Part shown: piece by piece, positions 7,495 to 15,909 of the stretch
How positions within the stretch are numbered: the first letter of the stretch is position 1
Layout of the letters: the number at the start of each line of letters is the position of its first letter
Origin: Candidatus Eiseniibacteriota bacterium
GTDB taxonomy: Bacteria > Eisenbacteria > RBG-16-71-46
DNA: 35,108 nt
Reading direction: 5' to 3'
Assembly: GCA_025357055.1 (NCBI GenBank)
Contig: JANXPZ010000217.1
Coordinates: forward strand, 1 to 35,108
The notes under the pieces: model-generated
What the model was told of the DNA's origin: nothing
What the model saw: the letters and a program-made list of their open reading frames with translations, nothing else
Database searches by the model: none
Position numbers and translations under genes: made by a program

Positions 7495-8753
7495 GCGCGT
7501 GGTGCTCCTTCCGGGAGATCGTCTCGTTGCCAGCGCGGTCCGTATGCCATCACGCCCGCGGGGTCGAGCGCCGCACGGATGCGCGCGCGCAGATCGAGCA
7601 CCGCCGCCTGCGGGGCGATGAGCGGTCCGAGCGAGGCGACGCCGGCCGGGTCGCCGTCACCCGCGACGGCCTCGATCAGCCTGAAGCCCCCGGTCGCGAG
7701 CGGCTCGATCAGGTCCCGCGCGGCGGTGGCGCCGGGGAAGATGTGCAGGCGGCCCGCCGCGGCGTGGAACAGCGCGCCGGCGGAGACCCCGGGGCGCTCG
7801 ATCAGGGGCGCGAGCGCCGCGGGCGTGTTGGCCGGACTGGTGAACGTGAGCCGCGCCCCGTCGCGGTCCTCGAGGTCGGCGAGCGCCTGCCACAACGCGG
7901 TCGCCGAGTCGTCCTCGAGCCGTGCGTCGGGCTCGCCCAGGAGGCGCTCGAGGGCCGAGATCTGTTGATCCACGCGCGGCTCGTCGTCCTCGAGGCCCAC
8001 GATCACGGTGAAGGGGTCGGTGGGCGAGGCGACCGGCAGCGTCCCGGCGAGCCCCTGGCCGACGATGGTGAGCAGCGCCGGCTCGAGCCGCGGCAAAGCC
8101 GCCCAGCGTGTCGCGTCGCCCAGCGCGCGGGCCCCCGTGCCGAACAGCAGTGCCACGCGCCGCGCCGGGGCCGGCGCGAGCTTGAGGCTGACTTCGAGCA
8201 GCACGCCGAGCCCGCCGCGCGAGCCGCACAGCAGCCGGTGGATGGCGTAGCCCGCGACGTTCTTCACCACGCGGCCGCCGCTGCGGGCGAGCGTGCCGTC
8301 CGCCAGGGCGAAGTGGGCGCCGAGGATGCGGTCGCGCGGTGCGCCGAAGCGCAGCCGGCGCGGGCCGGAGGCGTTCGCGGCCAGCAGGCCGCCGAGCGTC
8401 GCGCGTTCCGCCCGCGCGCCCTCGAGCGCCGTCTCCTGCCCGTGCGCGGCGAGGGCCTCGCGCAGCGCCCCGAGCGTGACGCCGCACTCGGCGGTGACGG
8501 TCATGTCCTCGGGGCTGTATTCCACCACGCGGTCGAGCGCGGTGAGGTCCAGCGCCAGGCCGTAGCGCCGCGGCGCGCGCCCGCGCGCGAGCGACACGCC
8601 GCCGCCCCAGGGCACGACGGTGAGCCCGTCGCGCGCGGCGTCGCGCAGGATCCCGGCCACCTCCTCGCGCGTGGCCGGTCGCCGCACGGACGATGGCTCG
8701 ACGCCCGCGATGGCGTAGCGGGCGGGCTCGGGCGGGGCGGGTTCCGGGCTCAT
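7482..8753 (-). CDS. glcE: FAD-binding oxidase, GlcE-like subunit of glycolate-type dehydrogenase
   Basis: 423 aa from ATG 8753, seven bases after the stop of the membrane-protein gene. The FAD_binding_4 (PCMH) fold covers about residues 20-195: VVPWGGGVSLARG for pyrophosphate binding, then YSPEDMTVTAECGVTLGALREAL, ATLGGLLAANASGPRRLRFG and VVKNVAGYAIHRLLCGSRGGLGVLLEVSLKLAP, the last being the characteristic GlcE signature. The C-terminus (LDLRARIRAALDPAGVMAYG) matches the usual oxidase ending. In E. coli GlcDEF, GlcE is the second flavin subunit that oxidises glycolate to glyoxylate. It is about 70 residues longer than E. coli GlcE. Substrate could be another 2-hydroxy acid. Confidence 0.85.
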   Translation of the reverse strand: MSPEPAPPEPARYAIAGVEPSSVRRPATREEVAGILRDAARDGLTVVPWGGGVSLARGRAPRRYGLALDLTALDRVVEYSPEDMTVTAECGVTLGALREALAAHGQETALEGARAERATLGGLLAANASGPRRLRFGAPRDRILGAHFALADGTLARSGGRVVKNVAGYAIHRLLCGSRGGLGVLLEVSLKLAPAPARRVALLFGTGARALGDATRWAALPRLEPALLTIVGQGLAGTLPVASPTDPFTVIVGLEDDEPRVDQQISALERLLGEPDARLEDDSATALWQALADLEDRDGARLTFTSPANTPAALAPLIERPGVSAGALFHAAAGRLHIFPGATAARDLIEPLATGGFRLIEAVAGDGDPAGVASLGPLIAPQAAVLDLRARIRAALDPAGVMAYGPRWQRDDLPEGAPRACRT

Positions 8754-8760
8754 GGGGTCG

Positions 8761-9987
8761 TCAGTCCACGATCCCGCGGCCCGAGGACACGGGCCAGCGC
8801 GCGATGCGAGCGAGGTGCGGAAGGGCGACCAGCACGAACGCGGTCCACAGCGCGTAGAGCGCGAGTCCCTCGCCGAACGCCGTGTGCAGCGCGCGCACCC
8901 AGCCCTCACGGCCGGCGCGCAGTTGGCGCAGCAGGAGCAGGAGCAGCGCGACGAGATTCATCACGTTCCAGCCGATCACGGTGAGGCGGTTGGCGGTGAG
9001 CCCGTCCTGGGTCGTCCGCGAGAGGATGGCGACGAGGGCGTAGGTGCTGATCACGGCGGCGAGCAGCGCGACGGCCGCGATGCCGCGCCGCAGCCAGGCT
9101 CCGTGGCGCGGTGCGAGGTCGTCGGCGCGCAGCGGCGTGGCTCCCACGAGCAGGAGCATCACGGCGAACAGCATCGCGTTGAAGATCAGGAGCGTCCCGC
9201 GGTTCTCCGCGAGCGCCCCGAATCGCGCCGGGATCACGACGGCCACGAGCAGCAGCACGAGGAGCGTGAGCGGCAGGAAGAGTCGCGCCGCGATGAAGAA
9301 GATCCGCGTCACGCCCGCGCCGGAGCGCTGGGCCGAGGGTCGCAGCCTGGGGTCGTAGACGCTCGCCACCGCCAGCACGGGGACGAGTCCGAGGAGGAAT
9401 GAGAAGGCCCCCTGGATGACCGGGGGGGGGATCTTCACCTGCAGCGCCGTGAGCAGGCCGATCGTGACGCCGGAGAAGATGGCCACCACGCCGGCGTAGA
9501 TCGCGCCCGTCACCAGCACCTCGATGGACTTGACCACCGCGGCGAAGCGCTCGAGCGGGTCCCCCACGCGGCCCAGCACGACCACGCCCATGACGAGCCA
9601 GGTGAGCGCGGGCAGGTGGATGGCGCTGAGCAGCGCCAGCTGGTCGTGGCGCTCCGGTGCGAACGTGAGCGCGTTCGTGACGAAGGAGGCGATCACCAGC
9701 ACGGCCCACGCGACCTGCGCGGGCTCGGGCGAAGCGGTCTCGCCCTCGCACGCTCCGACTGCCCGAAGGCGGCCGCGGGCGAGCCACAGGTAGAGCAGGA
9801 TCGCCACGCCGGTCGCCGGGCCCCAGACGTAGCCCGGCAGCAGGGTCACGCCCAGGCTGTGCCAGGTGGTCAGCCGGAAGACGACCCCGAGCGCGATGCT
9901 GAGCGTGATCGCGATCGGCCACGCGGCGCGGGGAACGGATGCGGAGTCGAGCCCGGTCGCTCGCTCTGCGGTCTGCGGCGGTCTCAT
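8761..9987 (-). CDS. Polytopic membrane protein between glcD and glcE, about 11 TM segments
   Basis: 408 aa from ATG 9987, whose ATGA overlaps the glcD stop by four bases, so it is translationally coupled. About eleven hydrophobic segments are visible (for example PIAITLSIALGVVFRLTTW, IFFIAARLFLPLTLLVLLLVAVVIP, LTVIGWNVMNLVALLLLLL). The part GLTANRLTVIGWNVMNL recalls the DUF4153 membrane family, but the match is by eye and weak. It occupies the position where glcF (iron-sulfur subunit) usually stands and contains no CxxC clusters, so it is not GlcF. It may anchor the soluble flavin subunits or take their electrons to quinone, or transport the acid; none of these is shown. A run of nine C on the coding strand (9422-9430) encodes Pro-Pro-Pro in a loop. 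Confidence 0.78.
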   Translation of the reverse strand: MRPPQTAERATGLDSASVPRAAWPIAITLSIALGVVFRLTTWHSLGVTLLPGYVWGPATGVAILLYLWLARGRLRAVGACEGETASPEPAQVAWAVLVIASFVTNALTFAPERHDQLALLSAIHLPALTWLVMGVVVLGRVGDPLERFAAVVKSIEVLVTGAIYAGVVAIFSGVTIGLLTALQVKIPPPVIQGAFSFLLGLVPVLAVASVYDPRLRPSAQRSGAGVTRIFFIAARLFLPLTLLVLLLVAVVIPARFGALAENRGTLLIFNAMLFAVMLLLVGATPLRADDLAPRHGAWLRRGIAAVALLAAVISTYALVAILSRTTQDGLTANRLTVIGWNVMNLVALLLLLLRQLRAGREGWVRALHTAFGEGLALYALWTAFVLVALPHLARIARWPVSSGRGIVD

Positions 9988-11447
9988 TTCCACGGTCCCT
10001 CCGGGTCGTTCCTGGCGTCGGTGTTCCCGGGCTGCGCTGCTGCCCGGGCGTGCGTCGGTGGCGGGCCGCCCGGCAGGATCTTGCCCGGGTTCAGCAGGCC
10101 GCCGGGGTCGAAGGCGCGGCGCAGCCGGCTCATCGTCTCGAGGTCGGCGGGCGCGTAGATCTCGCCCATCATCGGGATCTTCTCCAGGCCGATGCCGTGC
10201 TCGCCCGAGATGGTGCCGCCCAGCCGGATGCAGACGCGCAGGATCTCCTGGGAGACCTCGAGCGCCGCCCGGTGCTGCTCCTCGTCGTCGGGGTCGAAGA
10301 GGATGTGCGGGTGCAGGTTGCCGTCGCCCGCGTGCATCAGCGTGCCGGCGGCAAGGCCGCGCGCCTCCGCCAGCGCGTACACGGCGGAGACGACCTCGGC
10401 CAGGCGGGAGCGCGGCACCGTGCCGTCCATCTGGGTGAACGCGAGCCCGGTGCGCCCGTAGGCCCCGAACGACGACTTGCGCCCGCGCCACAGCGCCGCG
10501 CGCTCCGCCGCGTCGCTCGCCACGCGCACCGAGCGCGCACCGTGCTCCCGGGTGATGGCGGTGATGCGCTCGACCTGCGCCGGCAGGCTCACGGCCGGCC
10601 CGTCCACCTCGACGATGAGCGCCGCGGCCGCGTCCAGCGGCAGTCCCAGGTGCAGCCAGGCCTCGACCAGCTCCATGGTCCGGCGGTCCATCAGCTCCAT
10701 CGCGGCGGGCACGATGCCTGCGGCGATCACCGCGGAGACCGCGCGGCAGGCGTCCTCGATCCTGGCGAAGTCGACGCTCATGGTGTGAACGGCCTCGGGC
10801 CGTGGCACCAGCCGCACGCAGATCTCGCAGAGGATGCCGAGCGTGCCCTCGCTGCCGGCCAGCACGGAGGCGAGTTCCGCGTCGGGCGCATCCGGCGCCT
10901 CGCCGCCCAGCGTGACGACGCTGCCGTCGTGCAGCACGACGACCAGGCCGAGCACGTGGTTCGCCGTGACGCCGTGCTTGAGGCAGTGCGGGCCGCCGGC
11001 GTTGGCGGCGACGTTCCCACCGATCGTGCTGACCGGCTGCGAGGACGGGTCGGGCGCGAAGTGCAGTCCGTGCGGTGCCGCAAGCTCGGAGAGCCGCGCG
11101 TTCACCAGCCCCGGCTGGACCCAGGCGAACATCCGTTCCGGATCGAGCGCGAGCACCTGGTCCATGCGGCTCGTCACGAGCAGCATGCCGCCGCGGTGCG
11201 GCGTGGCGCCGCCGGCGAGCCCGGTGCCCGCGCCGCGGGGCGTCACCGGCACGCCGCTCGCGTGCGCCCAGCGCACCAGTGCCGCGACCTCGTCGGTCGA
11301 ACGCGGCAGCACCACCACGTCGGGCAGGCCGCGCTCGAGTGTCAGCGCGTCCGCCTCGTAGGCGAAGCGGGCCGCCCCGCTGTCGAGCACGCCGTCGTCA
11401 CCCAGCAGGGCGCGCAGTTCGGCGAGGATGTCCGGAGTCCAGTCCAT
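9984..11447 (-). CDS. glcD: FAD-linked oxidase, GlcD-like (glycolate/2-hydroxy-acid dehydrogenase)
   Basis: 487 aa, close to E. coli GlcD (499). Start ATG 11447 is placed by homology; an in-frame start at 11513 adds 22 residues without support. The FAD_binding_4 domain has VPVTPRGAGTGLAGGATP, DPSSQPVSTIGGNVAANAGGPHCLKHGVTANHVLG and AGSEGTLGILCEICVRLVP. The C-terminal FAD-oxidase cap has the metal/substrate motif HAGDGNLHPHILFD and SGEHGIGLEKI. Expected reaction: oxidation of a 2-hydroxy acid such as glycolate or D-lactate to the 2-oxo acid. It is the first gene of the glcD-membrane protein-glcE-tautomerase unit. Confidence 0.92.
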   Translation of the reverse strand: MDWTPDILAELRALLGDDGVLDSGAARFAYEADALTLERGLPDVVVLPRSTDEVAALVRWAHASGVPVTPRGAGTGLAGGATPHRGGMLLVTSRMDQVLALDPERMFAWVQPGLVNARLSELAAPHGLHFAPDPSSQPVSTIGGNVAANAGGPHCLKHGVTANHVLGLVVVLHDGSVVTLGGEAPDAPDAELASVLAGSEGTLGILCEICVRLVPRPEAVHTMSVDFARIEDACRAVSAVIAAGIVPAAMELMDRRTMELVEAWLHLGLPLDAAAALIVEVDGPAVSLPAQVERITAITREHGARSVRVASDAAERAALWRGRKSSFGAYGRTGLAFTQMDGTVPRSRLAEVVSAVYALAEARGLAAGTLMHAGDGNLHPHILFDPDDEEQHRAALEVSQEILRVCIRLGGTISGEHGIGLEKIPMMGEIYAPADLETMSRLRRAFDPGGLLNPGKILPGGPPPTHARAAAQPGNTDARNDPEGPWK

Positions 11448-11530
11448 GCGCAGCAGGGTAGCACCGCGTGGCGCGGTCGCGGCAAGCAGGGGAAGGTCGC
11501 GGGGGCCCGGCACGCCCGGACCGCGGGGGG

Positions 11531-12652
11531 CTACGAAGCGCTCGCGCGCATCCCGTCGGCGAGCCGCGTCACCGCGTCCTCGACCTGCCGGTAGCCGGTC
11601 TCGAGCAGGAAGTCCGGCTCGTGCCCGTGCGGCCCGTGGCCGAGCGCGAAGAACTGCGGCTCGTCGTCGTCCAACTCGCGGCAGAGCCCCTCGTCGGGCC
11701 CGAAGCCCGCGTTGACGATGACGCGGTCCGCCTCCTCGGTGCGCGTCTCCTCGCCGGTGGCGAGGATCACGCGGTAGCGGTGCGTGGTCGAATTGAACTC
11801 GAACTCATCGACCTCGGCGCCGCCGACGTGCGCCACCGCCGGGTGCGCGCCGGTGGCGAGCGCCCGCGCCCGCATCCGCAGTTCCCGCCGCCCGGACAGT
11901 GGATCGTGCTCCGCCGCCGGGAAGATCTCCGCCGCGATCGCACGCGTGACCCACGCCACCGTCGTGCCCGGCGCCTCCTCGGCGAGGCGCGCCAGGGCCA
12001 CGACCGTCGTCGCCGCGAACGTCCCATCGCCGATCACGACGGTGCGCCGCCCCGCGTACTTCTCGCGGTCCAGGCCCAGCACGTCCTCGACGTGATAGGC
12101 CAGTTGCGGCCGCAGATACAGCTCGCTGCGCGCCGGGATGCCGCCGGTGCCGGCCCAGTCGGGATGGGCGTAGACGCCCGAGGCGTCCACCAGCGAGAAC
12201 GCGTGATGGAAGCTCTCCCGCCCGCCCTGGTCGCGCACCAGCAGCCGGAAGGGCCGCGCACGGCGCGTGCCCGCATCCGAGCCCTCGCCCCGCAGGAGAC
12301 CGAGCCGGCCCGCCTGCACGACCTGCGTGAACGCGTGGATGCGCCCGGCCAGTTCGGGCAGCTGCGCGAGCGGCTGCAGGTAGCGCTCGGCCAGTTCCGC
12401 TCCGGTCGGACAGGTCTCGGGATCGGGCACGGCCCAGCCCGCGGCCTCGAGATGCGCGCGCGAGTGCCTCCCCAGGTTCATGCGCCAGGGCGTGAACATC
12501 CGCACATGGCCCCAGGCGAGCGGGTGCGAGCCCACTTCGCCCTGCTCGAGCACCTGCACGTCGAAGTCATGATCGAGCCCGGCGAGGGCGGCCTCGAGGC
12601 CGACCGGACCGGCGCCGATGATGGCCAGCGTCTCGGGGGCGGGAAACGGCAT
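11531..12652 (-). CDS. FAD/NAD(P)-binding flavoprotein, monooxygenase-like
   Basis: 373 aa. The N-terminus has the FAD Rossmann motif IIGAGPVGLEAALAG (residues 10-24). A second dinucleotide fold begins around residue 205 (TVVIGDGTFAATTVVALARL), an altered GxGxxA pattern for NAD(P)H. A late FAD motif may be VIVNAGFGPDE. This layout resembles flavin-containing monooxygenases and thioredoxin-reductase-like flavoproteins; the redox CxxC of TrxR is absent, which favours a monooxygenase-like or sensory role. Substrate unknown. The gene stands 53 bases after the EEP gene and has its own candidate promoter inside that gene's 3' end. Confidence 0.75.
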   Translation of the reverse strand: MPFPAPETLAIIGAGPVGLEAALAGLDHDFDVQVLEQGEVGSHPLAWGHVRMFTPWRMNLGRHSRAHLEAAGWAVPDPETCPTGAELAERYLQPLAQLPELAGRIHAFTQVVQAGRLGLLRGEGSDAGTRRARPFRLLVRDQGGRESFHHAFSLVDASGVYAHPDWAGTGGIPARSELYLRPQLAYHVEDVLGLDREKYAGRRTVVIGDGTFAATTVVALARLAEEAPGTTVAWVTRAIAAEIFPAAEHDPLSGRRELRMRARALATGAHPAVAHVGGAEVDEFEFNSTTHRYRVILATGEETRTEEADRVIVNAGFGPDEGLCRELDDDEPQFFALGHGPHGHEPDFLLETGYRQVEDAVTRLADGMRASAS

Positions 12653-12701
12653 GCGGACTCCGCGTGTGGGAGTGGACCGGAAGGTGGGGTTCGGACCGGG
12701 G

Positions 12702-12731
12702 ACTCTAGCCGGGCGCCGCCGGATGCAGCAA
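12702..12731 (-). promoter_or_regulatory. Candidate promoter of the flavoprotein gene
   Basis: On the minus strand TTGCTG (12731-12726), an 18-nt spacer and TAGAGT (12707-12702) lie about 50 bases upstream of ATG 12652, overlapping the last codons of the EEP gene. It fits the TTGnnn-N18-TAGnnT pattern seen elsewhere in the window. Confidence 0.45.
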
Positions 12732-13880
12732 GGCGGGCGGGAACTCCGCCACGAGCGGCGCGTGGTCGCTCGCCCGCCCGGGGCCGTCGAGGTCCGCCAC
12801 CGTGGATCCGCGCCCGCCCCGCCAGCCGCGGCCTGCGAACCAGTCCAGCCTCAGCCGCGAGCGCCGTTCGGCCCGGGCGAACAGCCGGCGCGCCAGTCCG
12901 TGCGCCGGGCCGAACAGCGCGTGCAACTCCTCGAGCCGGTCGAAGCGCAGCCGGAGCGTGGGCTCGTGGTCCGTGAACGGCGCCCACTCGAAGCCCGCGC
13001 CGCGCAACTCGTCGAAGAGCGGCTCGCGCGCCGGGCCCTCGTCGGGATGGAGCAGCCGGCGCCGCAGCGCGCCGCCCGGGGTCAGCAGCAGCGCCAGCGC
13101 GCCCGCCAGCGGCGCGTGCCACAGCCCGCGGTCGAAGGTGTGCGAGTTGAAGTCGCCCGCGAGGATCACGGGGCGGGGCTCGTCGCGCAGCGCGTCCGCC
13201 AGCACGCGCACCTGCGTGGCACGGTGCGCGCGCGTGCGGTGGACCTCCAGATGGGTGGAGACCGCCACGAACGGCGCGCCGGGACGCTCGATCCCGGCCG
13301 CGAGCGCGATGTGGCGCCCGATCATGCGCTCGACGTCGAACTGGATGTGCCCGGGGCTCGGCAGGTCCACGACCCTCGCGCCGGTGATCGGCCAGCGCGA
13401 GAGGATGGTGACACCGAAGAGGCTCTCCTGGTTCTCGCGGCGCGCCGCGAAGCGCAGATCGTCGTCACGCCCGGGGGTCAGCTCGAGGAACAGCGCGCCG
13501 AAGACGCCATGCAGCCCGAGGGCCTTCGCCAGGTCGGCGGCGACGTCGCGATTGCCGGAGCGGGCCATGCCGAGGTCCACCTCGTTGAGCAGCACCAGGT
13601 CGGCATCGCGCAGCCCGGGGTGGGTGAGCAGCGCTCGCTCGATCTGCGCGTACTCGTTGCCGTGCTCGAGATTCCAGTGCACCGCCCGCACGCGCGCAGG
13701 ATCGGACGACGGCGGCGGCGGGGAAGGCGCCGGGAGGAGGCGCGGCGTGCCGAGCAGGCGCCGAAGACGCACGTCGAGCGCCGGCCACCCGGGCGCGGCG
13801 CGCAACGCCTCGATGGTCGGAAAGCCCTCGACGTCGCTCCGCAGCGCGCGGCATTCCTCGAGCAGGGCGGGATCGCGCAT
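12705..13880 (-). CDS. Endonuclease/exonuclease/phosphatase (EEP) family protein
   Basis: 391 aa from ATG 13880. The EEP (DNase I-like) fold is shown by its ordered motifs: HWNLEHGNEY, LVLLNEVDLGMARSGNRDVA (metal-binding Glu), GVTILSRWPI, VAVSTHLEVHR, ILAGDFNSHTFD (catalytic Asp/Asn) and RASDHAPLVAEF (catalytic Asp-His). The whole active site is present. An insertion with LLTPGGALRRRLLHPDEG precedes the last third. The members range from DNA repair nucleases to phosphoinositide and sphingolipid phosphatases; no signal peptide is seen and the substrate is open. In-frame ATGs exist at 13892 and 13982; the extra N-terminal residues from 13982 resemble a serine hydrolase rather than an EEP protein, so I prefer 13880. 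Confidence 0.85.
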   Translation of the reverse strand: MRDPALLEECRALRSDVEGFPTIEALRAAPGWPALDVRLRRLLGTPRLLPAPSPPPPSSDPARVRAVHWNLEHGNEYAQIERALLTHPGLRDADLVLLNEVDLGMARSGNRDVAADLAKALGLHGVFGALFLELTPGRDDDLRFAARRENQESLFGVTILSRWPITGARVVDLPSPGHIQFDVERMIGRHIALAAGIERPGAPFVAVSTHLEVHRTRAHRATQVRVLADALRDEPRPVILAGDFNSHTFDRGLWHAPLAGALALLLTPGGALRRRLLHPDEGPAREPLFDELRGAGFEWAPFTDHEPTLRLRFDRLEELHALFGPAHGLARRLFARAERRSRLRLDWFAGRGWRGGRGSTVADLDGPGRASDHAPLVAEFPPALLHPAAPG

Positions 13881-13899
13881 GGCCGGCAGCATAGCGCAG

Positions 13900-14094
13900 A
13901 AGCGCGCCGTCGCGGCCGCGCCGTTCGCCGCGTGGAGCTGACGGAAGCTCGCCGCCGAGAGCAACTCGGGACGGCCCCGCATCGCAGGCAGGTGCAGGCG
14001 CGCGAACCGGGCGTAGTCGCCGACCGCAAGCGCGCAGCCCGCGTTCGAGGAGGGAGGGTGCCCGACGGACCCGGCCGGGGGCTGGCGCAGCCGT
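13900..14094 (-). pseudogene. Remnant of a serine hydrolase/beta-lactamase-family gene (C-terminal part)
   Basis: In the same frame as the EEP gene, the minus strand is open from a stop near 14095 and reads SSNAGCALAVGDYARFARLHL, then RGRPELLSAASFRQLHAANG. This is the pattern found near the end of class C beta-lactamase-like hydrolases (NPAGxxxxxxDxARFxxxHL...LLSPASFRRLHxP). No catalytic SxxK or YxN part is present and homology is lost after about residue 45 of the piece. It looks like a decayed tail now joined in frame to the EEP gene. It also explains most of the 13881-14321 stretch; 14096-14321 shows no gene, only GC-rich inverted repeats. The match is by eye. Confidence 0.4.
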
Positions 14095-14321
14095 CAGCGC
14101 GGTCGCCTGGCGCCCTCCGGCGTCCTCGTGCCGGCGGGCCGCGAGAACCGCGGGCCCGGGCGGGGCATCCAATCCCCATGACGTGATACCGTCGCGGTCC
14201 GATCCAGGGACCCGAGGCGAGACGCCATGGCAACTCGCGCCCGGCCGGGACGCGGCCCCGCTCTCCGCGGGGCCGGGTGCTCCGCCGGCCCCGACCCGAA
14301 TCGCAGGAGATCCCCAGGTCC

Positions 14322-15821
14322 ATGTCCCATCCCCGCACTTTCGGAGCGCTCAAGGCCTCCGGACACCGGCCGCGCCCGGTCCGCGAGGAGTTGCGCGCGA
14401 ACCTGATCGCCGCGATCCGCGCGGGCGAACGGTTGTTCCCCGGGATCGTGGGCTACGAGCGCACGGTCGAGCCGCAGATCGTGAACGCCCTGCTCTCGCG
14501 CCACGACTTCATCCTGCTCGGCCTGCGCGGCCAGGCCAAGACGCGGCTGCTGCGCTCGCTCACGCGCTTCCTGGACGAGTGGAGCCCGGCGGTCGAGGGC
14601 TGCCCGCTCAACAGCGATCCCTGCAACCCGGTCACGCGCCATGCGCGCCAGCAACTCGAGACACTGGGGGACGAGACGCCGCTCGTCTGGCTCCATCGCG
14701 ATCAGCGCTACCAGGAGAAGCTCGCCACGCCCGACGTCACCATCGCGGACCTGATCGGCGACATCGACCCGATCAAGGCGGCCACGCTCAAGCTCGACTA
14801 CGCGGACGAGCGCGTCATCCACTACGGCATCATCCCGCGCACCAACCGCGGCATCTTCGCCATCAACGAGCTGCCCGACCTGCAGCCGCGGATCCAGGTG
14901 GGGCTGCTGAACATCCTCGAGGAGAAGGACTTCCAGATCCGCGGTTTCCCGGTGCGCGTGCCGCTCGATCTGCTGGTGGTATTCTCGGCCAACCCCGAGG
15001 ACTACACGAACCGCGGCAACATCATCACGCCGTTGCGGGACCGCATCAGCTCGCAGATCATCACCCACTACCCGCTCGCCCGCGAGGACGGCATGGCCAT
15101 CACCGCACAGGAGTCCTGGATCGAGCGCGGCGGCGAGGTCGCGGTCGCGGTGCCCGGCTTCCTGCGCGAGTTGGTGGAGGAGGTCGCCATCCAGGCGCGC
15201 CGCAGCGAATACGTCGACCAGAACTCGGGCGTGTCCGCGCGGCTCCCGATCGCGCTCATGGAGAACCTCATCTCGAACGCCGAGCGCCGCGGCCTGGTCA
15301 CGGGCGAGCCGCACGTGGTCGCCCGCGTGTGCGACCTGCAGCAGGCGGTCTCCGCGGTGAGCGGCAAGGTCGAGCTGGTGCTCGAGGGCGAGCAGGAGGG
15401 CGCCCTGAACGTGGCCCGCGCCCTGCTGGGACGCGGCATCAAGTCGCTCTTCGCCCAGCGTTTCCCCGACGCCTTCAAGCCGAAGCGCGCCCGCCGCGCG
15501 CCCGCCACACCGGCGGCCGAGCCGGCGCCGTCCGAGTACCGCACGGTGCTCGAGTGGTTCGCGGCCGGACACCACGTCGCCATCGCCGACGACCTGCCGC
15601 AGGCCGAATACGCGCAGCAACTGGCCGCGGTGCGCGGGCTGGCGGCGCTGGCGGACCAGTATCTCGAGCCGAAGGACGCCGCGGAGGCCGCGGTCGCCAT
15701 GGAGTTCGTGCTCGAAGGCCTGCACCAGAATTCGATGCTCTCGCGCGAGCGCAGCGACGACGCGCGCACGTCCTACAAGGACATGCTCAAGTCCATGCTC
15801 AGCGGCATCGGCGAGGACTGA
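14322..15821 (+). CDS. MoxR/ChlI-type AAA+ ATPase (magnesium-chelatase-like)
   Basis: 499 aa from ATG 14322, with AGGAGA eleven bases upstream. Walker A is GLRGQAKT (67-74, Lys73). The Walker B region reads RGIFAINELPDL, with Asn for the usual Asp, which as far as I recall is normal in this subfamily. Next come LNILEEKDFQIRGFPVRVPLDLLVVFSANPEDYTNRG (sensor 1 Asn) and ITPLRDRISSQI (arginine finger region). Residues about 385-410 are a Pro/Ala-rich linker; the C-terminus is helical. It pairs with the VWA protein two genes on, as ChlI with ChlD or MoxR with its VWA partner: ATP-driven remodelling or cofactor insertion for an unknown client protein. Confidence 0.9.
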   Translation: MSHPRTFGALKASGHRPRPVREELRANLIAAIRAGERLFPGIVGYERTVEPQIVNALLSRHDFILLGLRGQAKTRLLRSLTRFLDEWSPAVEGCPLNSDPCNPVTRHARQQLETLGDETPLVWLHRDQRYQEKLATPDVTIADLIGDIDPIKAATLKLDYADERVIHYGIIPRTNRGIFAINELPDLQPRIQVGLLNILEEKDFQIRGFPVRVPLDLLVVFSANPEDYTNRGNIITPLRDRISSQIITHYPLAREDGMAITAQESWIERGGEVAVAVPGFLRELVEEVAIQARRSEYVDQNSGVSARLPIALMENLISNAERRGLVTGEPHVVARVCDLQQAVSAVSGKVELVLEGEQEGALNVARALLGRGIKSLFAQRFPDAFKPKRARRAPATPAAEPAPSEYRTVLEWFAAGHHVAIADDLPQAEYAQQLAAVRGLAALADQYLEPKDAAEAAVAMEFVLEGLHQNSMLSRERSDDARTSYKDMLKSMLSGIGED

Positions 15822-15852
15822 GCCCGTGGGGAGGAACGTGGCGGAGCGGCCT

Positions 15853-15897
15853 GGACCCACCTTTCGCGCGGGTGGACCCACGCCTCGCGTGGGTACC
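15853..15897 (+). repeat. Tandem pair of a 24-nt palindromic repeat
   Basis: Two copies of GGACCCAC-N7-G(C/T)GGGT overlap by two bases: copy A 15853-15875 (spacer CTTTCGC) and copy B 15874-15897 (spacer GCCTCGC). Each can form a hairpin. They lie between the ATPase stop and the methyltransferase start. A third copy with the same 7-nt spacing lies at 34975-34998. Confidence 0.6.
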
Positions 15898-15909
15898 CCG
15901 GAGCGCCCG

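Noticed and set aside
15826-15909. In-frame extension of the methyltransferase to 15826
   Set aside because: The added 28 residues are translated palindromic repeats; family homology begins at Met 15910.
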